Source of the DNA: Desulfuribacillus stibiiarsenatis
GTDB taxonomy: Bacteria > Bacillota > Bacilli > Desulfuribacillales > Desulfuribacillaceae
DNA length: 64,000 nucleotides
Reading direction: 5' to 3'
Assembly: GCF_001742305.1 (NCBI RefSeq)
Contig: NZ_MJAT01000022.1
Location: 124,001-188,000, forward strand
Position 1 is the first letter of the stretch. Each line of letters opens with the position of its first letter. This document shows positions 46,187 to 55,197 of this stretch, piece by piece. The position numbers were made by a program, and so were the translations under genes. A model generated the notes under the pieces. That model searched no databases. It saw nothing but the letters and a program-made list of their open reading frames with translations, and was not told where the DNA came from.

Positions 46187-46656
46187 GAGGATAAATCCGC
46201 TTCTTCTGTGATTTTATCTGGATGGAATACAACGGAGAATAAAAAGATATTTCCGTCTTCTATCGGGGGCATGTTTTTCAGTGTGTTAAAGACACCGCCA
46301 GCAATCGTTTGGTTTTTCCCGCCAATAATTTTGACACTCATAGAATGTAAATTCGTTACTGTTTCCCCGGTATTGTTGACGAACATCATATAAGCAAGCA
46401 AGGCCCCGTTACTTAGGAACTTTGCGTGGGGAGAGTATAGACTAGGCTTTCCGTTTGAGGCAATAATAGCTCGGCGAGCAAAATCCTGTAACCGAGAAAT
46501 TTCTTCCTCTGTTAATACCTCATAGACGGAATCTTCTATAACCAGCAGATTTTCGTTAAATGTATGATTGAATTCAGGCCCTCGCTCCACGTAATAGAAT
46601 ATTGCTGAAATCCCTACGATAAAGAAAACTCCTGCCAAAATACCTTTCCATTTCAT
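46117..46656 (-). CDS. membrane-anchored protein of unknown function, possibly SLAP-like
   Basis: 179 residues. One N-terminal membrane helix (about 5-22), then an extracytoplasmic domain. The part from about 85 to 150 (L-L-A-Y-M-M-F-V-N-N-T-G-E-T-V, then I-F-L-F-S-V-V-F) has the beta-rich look of SLAP-type domains, but I do not recognise the family firmly. The ATG has GAGGGG upstream. Tail-to-tail overlap with zur. Confidence 0.6.
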   Translation of the reverse strand: MKWKGILAGVFFIVGISAIFYYVERGPEFNHTFNENLLVIEDSVYEVLTEEEISRLQDFARRAIIASNGKPSLYSPHAKFLSNGALLAYMMFVNNTGETVTNLHSMSVKIIGGKNQTIAGGVFNTLKNMPPIEDGNIFLFSVVFHPDKITEEADLSSYMTESFFEYEVAPSGTQSEQQP

Positions 46657-46765
46657 AAAATCCCCTCATCTACTTGTCCAATGAGACACATAATGAACTT
46701 CTCTGTATAGTGTATCATCCATTGAATGTTTCGTAAAGGTTTGCCAATATACCATAAGCATCAGA

Positions 46766-48745
46766 TTATTGCACAGGCTCTGTACCGGGCACGAAGAATA
46801 CTGTACGCGTTCTTGTACAACTTCCGTTAGCTGGGGCTAGTTCACCAGTATCCAAGCAGATTTCAAGCGGAGCAACCCCTTTAGGAATCGGAAATTGCTT
46901 GTAGTGTTGCTTGGTTATCACCGGCTCAGTTACGGTAGACGATTCACCTACACTGGTAGGGTGACCCATCACAGGTACAGTGGTTCCTGATACTTGGGCC
47001 ATATAATTCGCCCATATCGGTGTCGCTTGATAGGACTCACTACGACTGATGAACCTGTCTCGATCATAACCGACCCAAACAGAAGTGACGTTATCTGGTG
47101 TGAAACCAATCATCCAAGCATCTGTATCGGTTGTACCCGTCTTACCTGCTACATCGAATGGTAATAAATCTTTGACACGAAAGCCAGTGCCATCTGGTTC
47201 AAACACACTACGCATCATATCTGTAAGAATATATAGCGTCTCTGGATCATGGACATGTTGTTGCTGTGTTTCACTAGCATATAAGAGTTTACCACGACGG
47301 TCGCGGATTTCCAGTATTGCTCGTGGCTCTATACGAATACCTTGGCTCGCTATCGTCCCGTATGCAACTGTCATTTCCATAGGACTCACAGGAAAAGCGC
47401 CGAGCGCAAGAGAAGGCTCTTCTTGTAAATAGCTTTGAATTCCTAAGGTTTGAGCCGTTTCTTTTACTAGAGATGGTCGTACCATAAGGTTTGTCTTGAC
47501 AGCAACTACGTTATCTGACACAGCTAACGCCTTTAAAAAAGTTATATCATCATTAAAATAAAAATCATTAAAGTTTCTAGGAGTATAGCTTTGGCGCCCG
47601 TTATCATAGGTAAAACGTGCCGCTTCACTTTTAAGTTTCGAGACTGGTGATAAGCCGCTATCTAAGGCAGCTAAATACACAAACGGCTTAAATGTTGACC
47701 CTGCTTGGCGCTTAGCAAGCACTCGATTGTAAGGGCTTTCTTTATAGTCACGCCCTCCAACCATGGCAAGAATATCGCCGTTTTCTGGATTGACCGTGAC
47801 GAGCGCTGCTTGCAAATCTTCAAACTTAGAAAGCTGCTCATCAATTAAAGCTGCTGCTGTTTGCTGCATGCCAAGGTTAAGTGTCGTTGTGATTTCAAGG
47901 CCTTGCATACGCAATTGGTCTTCCTGATAGCCCAGTTTCACAAGCTCAGCAATCACATAATCGCGGAAGTATAAGGCGGATGCTGTTTGCACATTAGGCT
48001 TATGGAATACTAGTTCTGACGTTAATGCATCATCCATTTCCTGCTGTGAAATATATCCATTTTCGACCATGCGATGTAACACTAGTTTCTGTCGTTTCAT
48101 AGCATTATCGTAGTTCAAAAACGGAGAATAGTAACTGGGCCCCTTTGGGACACCAGCTAATAACGTACTTTCCGCTAATGTTAATTCGCTAGCGGATTTT
48201 CCGAAATAACGTTGGGAAGCAGCCTCTACACCATAGCAGCCATGCCCATAATAGATTTGATTTAGGTATTTTTCTAATATATAGCTCTTTGAATAGTGAA
48301 GCTCAAGCTGTGCTGTAAGAATCAGTTCATAGAACTTGCGCTCCCAGGTTTTTTCATGCGTGAGATATAAGTTTTTTGCAAGCTGTTGTGTGATTGTACT
48401 TCCGCCTTGCGAACGACTTTGGTTTTGGAAATTAATATAGATAGCTCGTAAAACGCCTTTCACATCGACACCGAAATGCTGATAAAAATGCTGATCTTCT
48501 ATAGCGACAGTTGCCTGCACTATGTGTGTGCTGATATCCTCCAATGGAACGTGAACGCGATTTTCTTCCGTATGAAGATTATCAATAATTTGATGGTCGC
48601 GGCTATATATTTTGGTCGTATAAGCAATGTCTTGATCTGGTAAAGGTTGGCCCTTCAGATAGATAATAAAACCGATTAATAAAAAGATGGATAGTATGGA
48701 TAAAGCAAATAGTTTGCTGGAAATCCATCGTATTGTTCCCCACAT
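46766..48745 (-). CDS. pbpG: class A penicillin-binding protein (PBP1A/PbpG type)
   Basis: 659 residues. N-terminal anchor helix (about 10-30). Glycosyltransferase domain (about 50-220) with catalytic Glu83 in V-A-I-E-D-Q-H-F and G-G-S-T-I-T-Q-Q-L. Transpeptidase domain (about 300-600) with Ser350-x-x-Lys353 in G-S-T-F-K-P-F, S-D-N, and K-T-G-T. It polymerises and cross-links peptidoglycan outside the membrane. The ATG at 48745 is chosen with GGAGGG 7 bases upstream; a TTG at 48751 is too close. The neighbourhood (PBP, speE, ywiB, argS) matches Bacillus pbpG. Confidence 0.92.
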   Translation of the reverse strand: MWGTIRWISSKLFALSILSIFLLIGFIIYLKGQPLPDQDIAYTTKIYSRDHQIIDNLHTEENRVHVPLEDISTHIVQATVAIEDQHFYQHFGVDVKGVLRAIYINFQNQSRSQGGSTITQQLAKNLYLTHEKTWERKFYELILTAQLELHYSKSYILEKYLNQIYYGHGCYGVEAASQRYFGKSASELTLAESTLLAGVPKGPSYYSPFLNYDNAMKRQKLVLHRMVENGYISQQEMDDALTSELVFHKPNVQTASALYFRDYVIAELVKLGYQEDQLRMQGLEITTTLNLGMQQTAAALIDEQLSKFEDLQAALVTVNPENGDILAMVGGRDYKESPYNRVLAKRQAGSTFKPFVYLAALDSGLSPVSKLKSEAARFTYDNGRQSYTPRNFNDFYFNDDITFLKALAVSDNVVAVKTNLMVRPSLVKETAQTLGIQSYLQEEPSLALGAFPVSPMEMTVAYGTIASQGIRIEPRAILEIRDRRGKLLYASETQQQHVHDPETLYILTDMMRSVFEPDGTGFRVKDLLPFDVAGKTGTTDTDAWMIGFTPDNVTSVWVGYDRDRFISRSESYQATPIWANYMAQVSGTTVPVMGHPTSVGESSTVTEPVITKQHYKQFPIPKGVAPLEICLDTGELAPANGSCTRTRTVFFVPGTEPVQ

Positions 48746-48974
48746 AAACAAGCCCTCCTCACAGACTTTGTAGTATCCATTGTTGCCATTCGAGGGGCTT
48801 TTAAAACTCGCGATATGATTTTTTTAAAATTTTTTGAAAAAAAACATTTATTTTTTCACTAATACTGGGTATAATACGTAGTGGCATTTAAAAAAGCTTC
48901 CAAAAGAGCATCGCAGCTTTTGAGGACAGCCGGTAATATTAGCCTGAATGATAATTGATGAAGGAGTGATTGTC

Positions 48975-49436
48975 GTGTTACCGACACCTAAAAAGTTTAA
49001 AGTAGTTGCAGGCGGTGCAGAAGGAAGAAGTAAACTTACTGCATTTGATAACGCCTTATTAAAAGCCGGAGTAGGAAATGTAAACTTATTAAAAGTTAGC
49101 TCAATCTTACCTCCGTCTTGTGAGTTCGACGCAGATTTCGTATTACCACTTGGAGCATTAACTCCAATTGCATACGGTTCTATTGTATCTGATGTTCCGG
49201 GCGAGACGATCGCAGCAGCAGTAGCAGTAGGAGTTCCTGCGGAAGAAACGATGGGAGTTATTATGGAGTTCTCTGGTAAATGCACGAAGGAAGAAGCAGA
49301 AACTACAATCCGTAAAATGGTAGAAGAAGCTTTTGAAGTACGTAACCTAGAACTAAAAGAAATCAAAGTATGTGCAGTTGAGCATAAGGTCGAGAAAATC
49401 GGTTGTGCTTTTGCTGCTGCTCCACTTTGGTACTAA
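48975..49436 (+). CDS. pdaD: pyruvoyl-dependent arginine decarboxylase
   Basis: 153 residues, GTG start with AAGGAG upstream (an in-frame ATG at 48948 has no site). The self-cleavage site is K-V-S-S-I-L-P-P, with the break expected between Ser42 and Ser43, giving a beta chain and an alpha chain with an N-terminal pyruvoyl group. It makes agmatine from arginine, the first step of polyamine synthesis. This small archaeal-type enzyme is used by some bacteria in place of PLP-dependent SpeA. A terminator separates it from speE. Confidence 0.93.
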   Translation: MLPTPKKFKVVAGGAEGRSKLTAFDNALLKAGVGNVNLLKVSSILPPSCEFDADFVLPLGALTPIAYGSIVSDVPGETIAAAVAVGVPAEETMGVIMEFSGKCTKEEAETTIRKMVEEAFEVRNLELKEIKVCAVEHKVEKIGCAFAAAPLWY

Positions 49437-49448
49437 TCATACGAACAG

Positions 49449-49485
49449 CGTCAATAGGGACAAGCTCCCTTTTGGCGTTTTGTTT
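49449..49485 (+). terminator. intrinsic terminator after arginine decarboxylase gene
   Basis: CGTCAATAGGGA pairs with TCCCTTTTGGCG (one mismatch, one wobble), followed by TTTTGTTT. Confidence 0.85.
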
Positions 49486-49693
49486 ATTTTAAAGCATCAA
49501 AAACTTGGCTAGTGGATTTATTCAGTAAAATTACAGATAAATATTAAGATACCTCAACAAGATAAAAAGCAATATCACTTGCAGTAGATGATTCGTTGGT
49601 GATTTAATTGGTTATGATGGTTAACTTTGGACAAGTAATTAGGGATTAGCAAATAAAAGAAATCTATAAAACTTAAAAGAGAGGTTGATGAGA

Positions 49694-50524
49694 ATGTCAG
49701 AATTTTGGTACACGGAGAAACAAACTCCAAACATCGGGATTACCCTTAAGATTTCCGATATTATACATAGCGAGGAATCAGAATTCCAAAAGGTAGATGT
49801 AATTGAAACGAATCAATTCGGTACGATGTTAGTTCTTGACGGTATGGTTATGACAACGGATAAGGACGAGTTCGTGTATCACGAAATGATTTCCCATGTT
49901 GCTATGAACACACACCCAAACCCTAAGAAAGTTCTAGTTGTTGGTGGTGGAGATGGTGGAGCAATTCGCGAAATTATCAAGTACCCTTCTGTAGTAAAAG
50001 CAGTACTTGCAGAAATTGATGGACGAGTAATCGAAGTCTCAAAGAAATACCTTCCAGACATTGCAGCAGGACTCGCGGACCCTCGTGTAGATGTGCAAGT
50101 CATTGACGGTATCAAGCATGTACAAGATTTAAAAGACGAGTATGACATTATCTTAGTAGATTCTACTGAACCTATTGGACCGGCAGAAGGCTTATTCGCG
50201 AAAACATTCTACCAAAGCATTTATGAATCTTTAAAAGAAGATGGGATTATGGTTGCACAAACAGAATCGCCGTTCTTTAACAACGATTTAATTACGCGCG
50301 TGTTCAAAGACATTGAATCGCTTTTCCCAATTACGAAGCTTTACTTAGCTCATATCCCAACTTACCCAAGTGGTGTGTGGAGCTTTACGATGGGATCTAA
50401 GAAATATGATCCACTACAAGTACCGCAAGAGCAATTAAAGACAACGAATACTAAATACTATACACCAGAGATTCACAAGTCAGTATTTGCTCTTCCTAAA
50501 TTCGTAGCAGATTTATTAAAATAA
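49694..50524 (+). CDS. speE: spermidine synthase
   Basis: 276 residues. N-terminal beta domain, then a methyltransferase-like fold with [15 protein letters not shown] (catalytic Asp) and the Y-P-S-G-x-W-S-F segment. It transfers aminopropyl from decarboxylated AdoMet to putrescine (or to agmatine in some lineages). The ATG at 49694 follows GAGAGG; in-frame TTG 49685 and ATG 49688 are less well placed. No agmatinase (speB) follows as it does in Bacillus. Confidence 0.94.
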   Translation: MSEFWYTEKQTPNIGITLKISDIIHSEESEFQKVDVIETNQFGTMLVLDGMVMTTDKDEFVYHEMISHVAMNTHPNPKKVLVVGGGDGGAIREIIKYPSVVKAVLAEIDGRVIEVSKKYLPDIAAGLADPRVDVQVIDGIKHVQDLKDEYDIILVDSTEPIGPAEGLFAKTFYQSIYESLKEDGIMVAQTESPFFNNDLITRVFKDIESLFPITKLYLAHIPTYPSGVWSFTMGSKKYDPLQVPQEQLKTTNTKYYTPEIHKSVFALPKFVADLLK

Positions 50525-50546
50525 CAGAATTTCAAAATTTATAAGG

Positions 50547-50577
50547 AAAGGCAATCGTAATAGGTTGCCTTTTTTTG
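50547..50577 (+). terminator. intrinsic terminator of speE
   Basis: AAAGGCAA (50547-50554) pairs with TTGCCTTT (50565-50572), followed by a T run. Confidence 0.9.
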
Positions 50578-50639
50578 TTTTTTTGGATAGCATAGTAATA
50601 CAACTCACAAGCAAATCACAATCTATTATTATTTTTATC

Positions 50640-50837
50640 ATAAAGAAAACTTAGTTCAGATGGAGTTTTTACTCCGCCTGAACTCTAGTTGCACTTATTT
50701 CGCCTGTGCCCCTTGTGGGTAAAGCTTGGCGGCACTTATCTCCCACGTTTACCTCAGGTATTTAATGGTTCTAACTATTTTAAAATAGAAGAACCATTCT
50801 GTAGAAGTGGGAGTATTAGTAAACGCCGCTGAGATAA
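50640..50837 (+). repeat. dispersed structured intergenic repeat, copy 3 (longest form)
   Basis: 198 bases. Same end sequences as copies 1 and 2, the AATGGTTCT/AGAACCATT apical hairpin (50764-50772, 50790-50798), and an extra 22-base insert between TTATTTCG and CTTGGCGG. The inner helix is CTCCCAC/GTGGGAG, where the other copies have CTCCCGC, so a G-U pair is replaced by A-U. Confidence 0.88.
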
Positions 50838-50873
50838 TCAAAAGTACACCTTAGAAAAAAGAAGGGGATTTTT

Positions 50874-51350
50874 ATGGAGCAGCAAGTTCGATTATACATC
50901 CAAGCGATACATCAAATTGAAGATAAAGAACTGATTGAACAAGGCGTCTTAAGCCAAGTCGAAAAGGCAGAGCATTGGTACGAGGCAAAATTACATGTAA
51001 AAGAGAACATTACATACATTCAATATAACGATACAGAACAGGAAAACGAAGAAGTGAAAACCATCATTAAAATTGATGGACAAGAGATTACTATATTAAA
51101 ATATGGTTTTGTAAAATCAAAGCAGAAATTCATGAAGGGCGTACCGTACCAAAGCATCTATGAGACGCCATATGGAACATTGCCCCTTGAAGTCGACACG
51201 AAGGATATTAACGTACAGTTCCTATCGAAAGATGATGGTTTCATACAAATTGATTACGTCTTAGATGTAGCGGGAGAGCGTTTAGGATCAAGGAAACTAG
51301 ATATTCGAGTTATGCCGGACACGAAGCGGCATGTAGCATATAAGCATTAG
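50874..51350 (+). CDS. DUF1934 (YwiB-like) beta-barrel protein
   Basis: 158 residues, no signal peptide or membrane helix, mostly predicted beta strands. The pattern of the family is seen in the middle (Y-I-Q-Y-N-D, then T-I-I-K-I-D-G-Q-E-I-T-I-L-K-Y-G) and near the end (F-I-Q-I-D-Y-V-L-D). DUF1934/YwiB has a calycin-like fold of unknown function and sits next to argS in Bacillus, as here. The ATG has AAGGGG upstream. Confidence 0.85.
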   Translation: MEQQVRLYIQAIHQIEDKELIEQGVLSQVEKAEHWYEAKLHVKENITYIQYNDTEQENEEVKTIIKIDGQEITILKYGFVKSKQKFMKGVPYQSIYETPYGTLPLEVDTKDINVQFLSKDDGFIQIDYVLDVAGERLGSRKLDIRVMPDTKRHVAYKH

Positions 51351-51433
51351 AGGTATATGGAGTATAAGTATTGCGGTATGGCGTATAAGGATTAACAGAA
51401 ATGGCACGATTAGTATATAGGAGGTTTTATGAT

Positions 51434-53140
51434 ATGGGTATCATTGATCAACTAAAGAGCAAATTGCATCAAAGTGTAATAGAAGCTGTACTGCAAGCGG
51501 GAATCGTCACTGAATCTGAAATGCCAGAGTTCATCATCGAGTCGCCGAAGGACGATAAGAACGGAGATTTTGCTACGAATGTTGCTATGCAACTCACGAA
51601 AATCGCTAAGAAAAACCCGCGCCAAATCGCCGAAGCAGTCGTGGAACATCTTGATAAAGAGTCCATCGGCATAGAGAAAGTAGAAATCGCAGGGCCGGGG
51701 TTTATCAACTTTTACATGAGCTACCAGTACCTGTATGATTGTCTTGATCAGATTCTACAACATGGGGAAAAGTTTGGAGCATCGCAATCAGGAGCTGGAA
51801 GAAAAGTACAGGTTGAGTTCGTGAGTGCCAATCCCACAGGAAGTCTTCACCTTGGTCATGCACGATGGGCAGCCGTTGGAGATACGTTATCCAACCTACT
51901 AGAGTTCGTAGGATATGATGTAACAAGAGAATTCTATATTAATGATGCAGGGAATCAAATCGACAATCTTGGCAAATCTGTATACGCTCGATACTTACAA
52001 GCCCTTGGACAAGAGGGAGAAATGCCGGAGGGTGGATACTTCGGTCAAGATATCATAGAAATTGGTCAACAACTGGCAGATACATATGGGGATAAATATA
52101 TCAGCATGGATGAGGAGAGTCGCCATGCGGAATTGAAAGAATTTGCATTACAGGAAAAGCTCGCGAACATTAAAAAGGACCTAAAGGATTTCGGCGTTGA
52201 GTTCGATGTTTGGTTTAGCGAACGATCCTTATACCAGACGGATGAAATTCCACAAGCTCTTGATCGATTAAAGGATGCTGGATATCTCTTTGAACAAGAT
52301 CAAGCGATGTGGTTAGCAAGTACAAAGCTTGGAGACGATAAAGATCGCGTATTAGTAAAGTCTGATGGCAGCTTCACGTATTTGACGCCAGATATAGCAT
52401 ATCACCGCAATAAGTTTGAACGCGGATTTGAGAAGGTAATCAATATTTGGGGGCAAGACCATCACGGATATGTAGCACGTATGAAAGCTGCGATGGATGC
52501 ATTAGGATATGACCGTAACCGTTTGACCGTGCTTTTAGGACAGTTAGTGAACTTATATCAAGACGGCGAGTTAGTAAGAATGTCAAAGCGTACCGGGAAA
52601 GCAGTTACCTTAGCGGAACTCATTCAAGAAGTCGGAGTGGATGCGACGCGTTATTTCTTCACTATGCGCAGTATCGATACCCATTTAGATTTTGATTTAG
52701 ACTTAGCAAAGACGAAATCCAATGAAAACCCAGTGTTTTATGTGCAATATGCCCATGCCCGTATTTGTAGTATTAAGCGTCAAATCGCGGAAACAGGGTT
52801 GGAAGATGGTCTGCAAGCGAGTCGCGACGCTGCCAGCCAATGGTCGATTGATTCTGTGAACTGGAGCTTACTATCGACAGAGCACGACATTCAGTTAATT
52901 AAGAAATTAGCAGAACTGCCAAGTGAATTGGCACAAGCAGCGGAACAACTGGCACCACACCGTATCATTCGTTATGCATTCGATTTGGCAACGGCGTTCC
53001 ATAGTTTCTATACGGCGCAGCGAGTGTTAAGTGAAGATATAGAACTGACAAAGGCAAGATATGGCTTAGTACTAGCTGTGCAGCAGACGTTACAGAATAC
53101 CCTGCGGATATTAGGGATTTCTGCGCCAGAGAAAATGTAG
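51434..53140 (+). CDS. argS: arginyl-tRNA synthetase
   Basis: 568 residues, a class I synthetase. The N-terminal additional domain (about 1-110) is followed by the catalytic core with the HIGH signature as H-L-G-H in [12 protein letters not shown], the KMSKS-like M-S-K-R-T-G, and the C-terminal anticodon-binding DALR domain. Charges tRNA-Arg. The ATG at 51434 follows AGGAGG at 9 bases. No T-box leader was seen in the upstream sequence. Confidence 0.97.
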   Translation: MGIIDQLKSKLHQSVIEAVLQAGIVTESEMPEFIIESPKDDKNGDFATNVAMQLTKIAKKNPRQIAEAVVEHLDKESIGIEKVEIAGPGFINFYMSYQYLYDCLDQILQHGEKFGASQSGAGRKVQVEFVSANPTGSLHLGHARWAAVGDTLSNLLEFVGYDVTREFYINDAGNQIDNLGKSVYARYLQALGQEGEMPEGGYFGQDIIEIGQQLADTYGDKYISMDEESRHAELKEFALQEKLANIKKDLKDFGVEFDVWFSERSLYQTDEIPQALDRLKDAGYLFEQDQAMWLASTKLGDDKDRVLVKSDGSFTYLTPDIAYHRNKFERGFEKVINIWGQDHHGYVARMKAAMDALGYDRNRLTVLLGQLVNLYQDGELVRMSKRTGKAVTLAELIQEVGVDATRYFFTMRSIDTHLDFDLDLAKTKSNENPVFYVQYAHARICSIKRQIAETGLEDGLQASRDAASQWSIDSVNWSLLSTEHDIQLIKKLAELPSELAQAAEQLAPHRIIRYAFDLATAFHSFYTAQRVLSEDIELTKARYGLVLAVQQTLQNTLRILGISAPEKM

Positions 53141-53150
53141 GATTTAAGGA

Positions 53151-53176
53151 AACGACCCACTAGAGGGTCGTTTTTT
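53151..53176 (+). terminator. intrinsic terminator of argS
   Basis: AACGACCC pairs with GGGTCGTT over a 6-base loop, followed by TTTT. Confidence 0.93.
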
Positions 53177-53329
53177 CGCACTTTTGGACCATTGCTTAAG
53201 GCCTATTATCGTAATAAAATAACAAACAGGATAAAGAAGGTCAGAAAAAACATAAAAGGTTCGATAAAATATAATTATGTAGGAAAAATCTAAAATTCTG
53301 GTAGATATTATTAGGAAGTGTGGTCCTGT

Positions 53330-53722
53330 ATGCATCAATATATTGTGATTTCAAGTTCAATGAAAGAAGGAAATGATTTGCGAGAACAACTGTTGCAGAT
53401 ACTTCGCAATGATTTTCCTGGAAAGAAATTATACGTATTAGCAGTTCTTGAAATGGTTATGAACTCGATTGAACATGGGAATCAAATGGATGAGAAAAAA
53501 TCGGTAACAATTAAAATTCTTGAAGAAGTGAATCGAGTGAGCATTGAAGTTACGGATGAAGGTATAGGATTTAACTGGAAAGACAAAATAACAGATTTAG
53601 AAAGACTGGCAGATCCAGATTTTTCACTGCGCGGAAGAGGGATTTTATTAGCTAAAGAAATTTGTGATCAATTGATGTATAAAGACGAAGGTAGGACTGT
53701 AGTATTAATAAAAGAACTATAG
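53330..53722 (+). CDS. RsbW/SpoIIAB-like serine kinase (HATPase_c_2)
   Basis: 130 residues. The ATPase boxes are present: N box N-S-I-E-H-G-N, G1 D-E-G-I-G-F, G2 R-G-R-G-I. This is the GHKL fold of anti-sigma kinases that bind a sigma factor or another target and phosphorylate an STAS antagonist. The next gene encodes an STAS protein, fitting a partner-switch pair. No sigma factor gene is in the window, so the target may be something other than a sigma factor. The start ATG has GGAAGTG upstream, a moderate site. Confidence 0.85.
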   Translation: MHQYIVISSSMKEGNDLREQLLQILRNDFPGKKLYVLAVLEMVMNSIEHGNQMDEKKSVTIKILEEVNRVSIEVTDEGIGFNWKDKITDLERLADPDFSLRGRGILLAKEICDQLMYKDEGRTVVLIKEL

Positions 53723-53852
53723 TGTCGACGAAAGGTCTATGAGAAAATAAGTTTTTACAAGCAATGGTACTATTTTACCATTGCTTTAGTCCTGGAATAC
53801 AAATATTATTGAGTTAATATATGTAAATTTAGAATTGTTCAAGGAGTTTGCC

Positions 53853-54173
53853 ATGCTGAAAACGGAAATTAATAACCAACAATTACATATGCAGGTCCAC
53901 GCAAATCTATTATCTCCGGTAGTACCTATGTTAATCGAGCAAGTAACGGATATTTTTGACAAACAAAGTTCTTTGTTTACTAAAGTTTTTTTTGACATGC
54001 AGAAATGTCGTGACATTGATTCGCGCGGAGTAGGCTTTGTCATTAGTTTATACAAAACCTTGTCGATGGAAGGTAAGGATTTAATTTTGCAAAACGTACA
54101 CCAGGACATTATCGAGGTATTTCAAATCGTTAAGATGGATGAGTACTTAATAATACATAATCAAAAGTCTTAA
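53853..54173 (+). CDS. STAS-domain protein (anti-anti-sigma-like)
   Basis: 106 residues, ATG with AAGGAG upstream. A single STAS domain with the loop I-D-S-R-G-V-G-F-V; the Ser of D-S-x-G could be the kinase target. Expected partner of the RsbW-like kinase encoded before it and substrate of the PP2C domain encoded at 55194. Distinct from the STAS protein at 20022. Confidence 0.83.
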   Translation: MLKTEINNQQLHMQVHANLLSPVVPMLIEQVTDIFDKQSSLFTKVFFDMQKCRDIDSRGVGFVISLYKTLSMEGKDLILQNVHQDIIEVFQIVKMDEYLIIHNQKS

Positions 54174-54204
54174 TTATTCATTGATTGAAGAGGGGAATTA
54201 GAAG

Positions 54205-55197
54205 ATGGGGATCCTTGTAATAGACGATTGTAAAGATTCGCTACAACTAATAAAAGCGTATCTAAAGGACTTTATGGAGGAAGAGATAGTTACTGCAGTA
54301 TCTGCAAGAGAAGGAATGGAGCTGCTATCTGATGAGATCGGACTTATCCTTCTTGATGTAGTTATGCCAGACAAGGACGGGATTACTGCTTGTAAAGAAA
54401 TAAAGACAATCGCTGACTATACGGATATTCCTATTCTCATTATCACTCAAAACAATGATTTGGAGACTTTAGAGAAGGCATTTCAGGCAGGTGCATCGGA
54501 CTTTATCAGGAAACCATTTCATAAACTGGAATTGCGCGCAAGGGTTTCTGCTTTTTTGAAGCTCAGTAGGGAAATGAAGCATCGCAAGCTCCGTGAGCAG
54601 GAACTCGTGAGTTTAAATCAGGAATTGTACGAGAAAAATGAATTATTAAAACAACTATCGATGATTGATGGTTTAACTGGCATAGCGAATCGAAGATATT
54701 TTAACGAGTGCTTAGACCGTGAATGGAAACTAGCAGTAAGAAATCATACTCCACTTTCTGTCGTTATATTTGATGTAGACCATTTCAAAGATTATAACGA
54801 TCAATATGGTCATCAAAGTGGCGATGAGGTGCTAAAGAATGTAGCTGCCGCCGCTGTAAATGTGATTAAACGACCGACAGATATTATCGCTCGATATGGT
54901 GGAGAAGAATTCGTGGTCATCCTACCTGAAACTACATGTGATGGTGGTTATCATGTGGCGGAGACGATACGAAAAGAAATAATAGGTTTGAACATTTGTC
55001 ATGAGAAATCCTCTGTCTGTGAGTCCTTGACAGTTAGTGTAGGAGTGGCCGAAATAGGCAAACACGGGGATACAATGGATTGTTTAATAGAGCGGGCAGA
55101 TAAAGCGTTATATCAAGCAAAACAGTTAGGGAGAAATCGAACGATAAGGCATAGCGATATTGAAAATGCAAAAGAATCCACGCAGGAAACCCTATGA
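54205..55197 (+). CDS. response regulator with GGDEF diguanylate cyclase domain
   Basis: 330 residues. Receiver (about 1-120) with acidic pair D-D, phosphorylation Asp51 and Lys in R-K-P, a coiled-coil linker (about 122-150), then GGDEF (about 155-315). The active motif is R-Y-G-G-E-E-F, and an inhibitory I-site R-P-T-D lies exactly five residues before it. So c-di-GMP synthesis on phosphorylation, with product feedback, is expected. It overlaps the next gene by 4 bases. Close paralogue of the protein at 59421. Confidence 0.94.
   Translation: MGILVIDDCKDSLQLIKAYLKDFMEEEIVTAVSAREGMELLSDEIGLILLDVVMPDKDGITACKEIKTIADYTDIPILIITQNNDLETLEKAFQAGASDFIRKPFHKLELRARVSAFLKLSREMKHRKLREQELVSLNQELYEKNELLKQLSMIDGLTGIANRRYFNECLDREWKLAVRNHTPLSVVIFDVDHFKDYNDQYGHQSGDEVLKNVAAAAVNVIKRPTDIIARYGGEEFVVILPETTCDGGYHVAETIRKEIIGLNICHEKSSVCESLTVSVGVAEIGKHGDTMDCLIERADKALYQAKQLGRNRTIRHSDIENAKESTQETL

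Larger units (their letters stand above)
50525..50873. other. intergenic region with terminator and dispersed repeat copy 3
   Basis: 349 bases without a gene. The speE terminator is at 50547-50577 and repeat copy 3 at 50640-50837; the ribosome binding site of the next gene follows. Confidence 0.8.

Noticed and set aside
51361-51433. Possible T-box leader before argS
   Set aside because: No specifier or antiterminator (AGGGTGGNACCGCG-like) sequence is present; the 50840-51433 region is filled by the ywiB-like gene and a short spacer.
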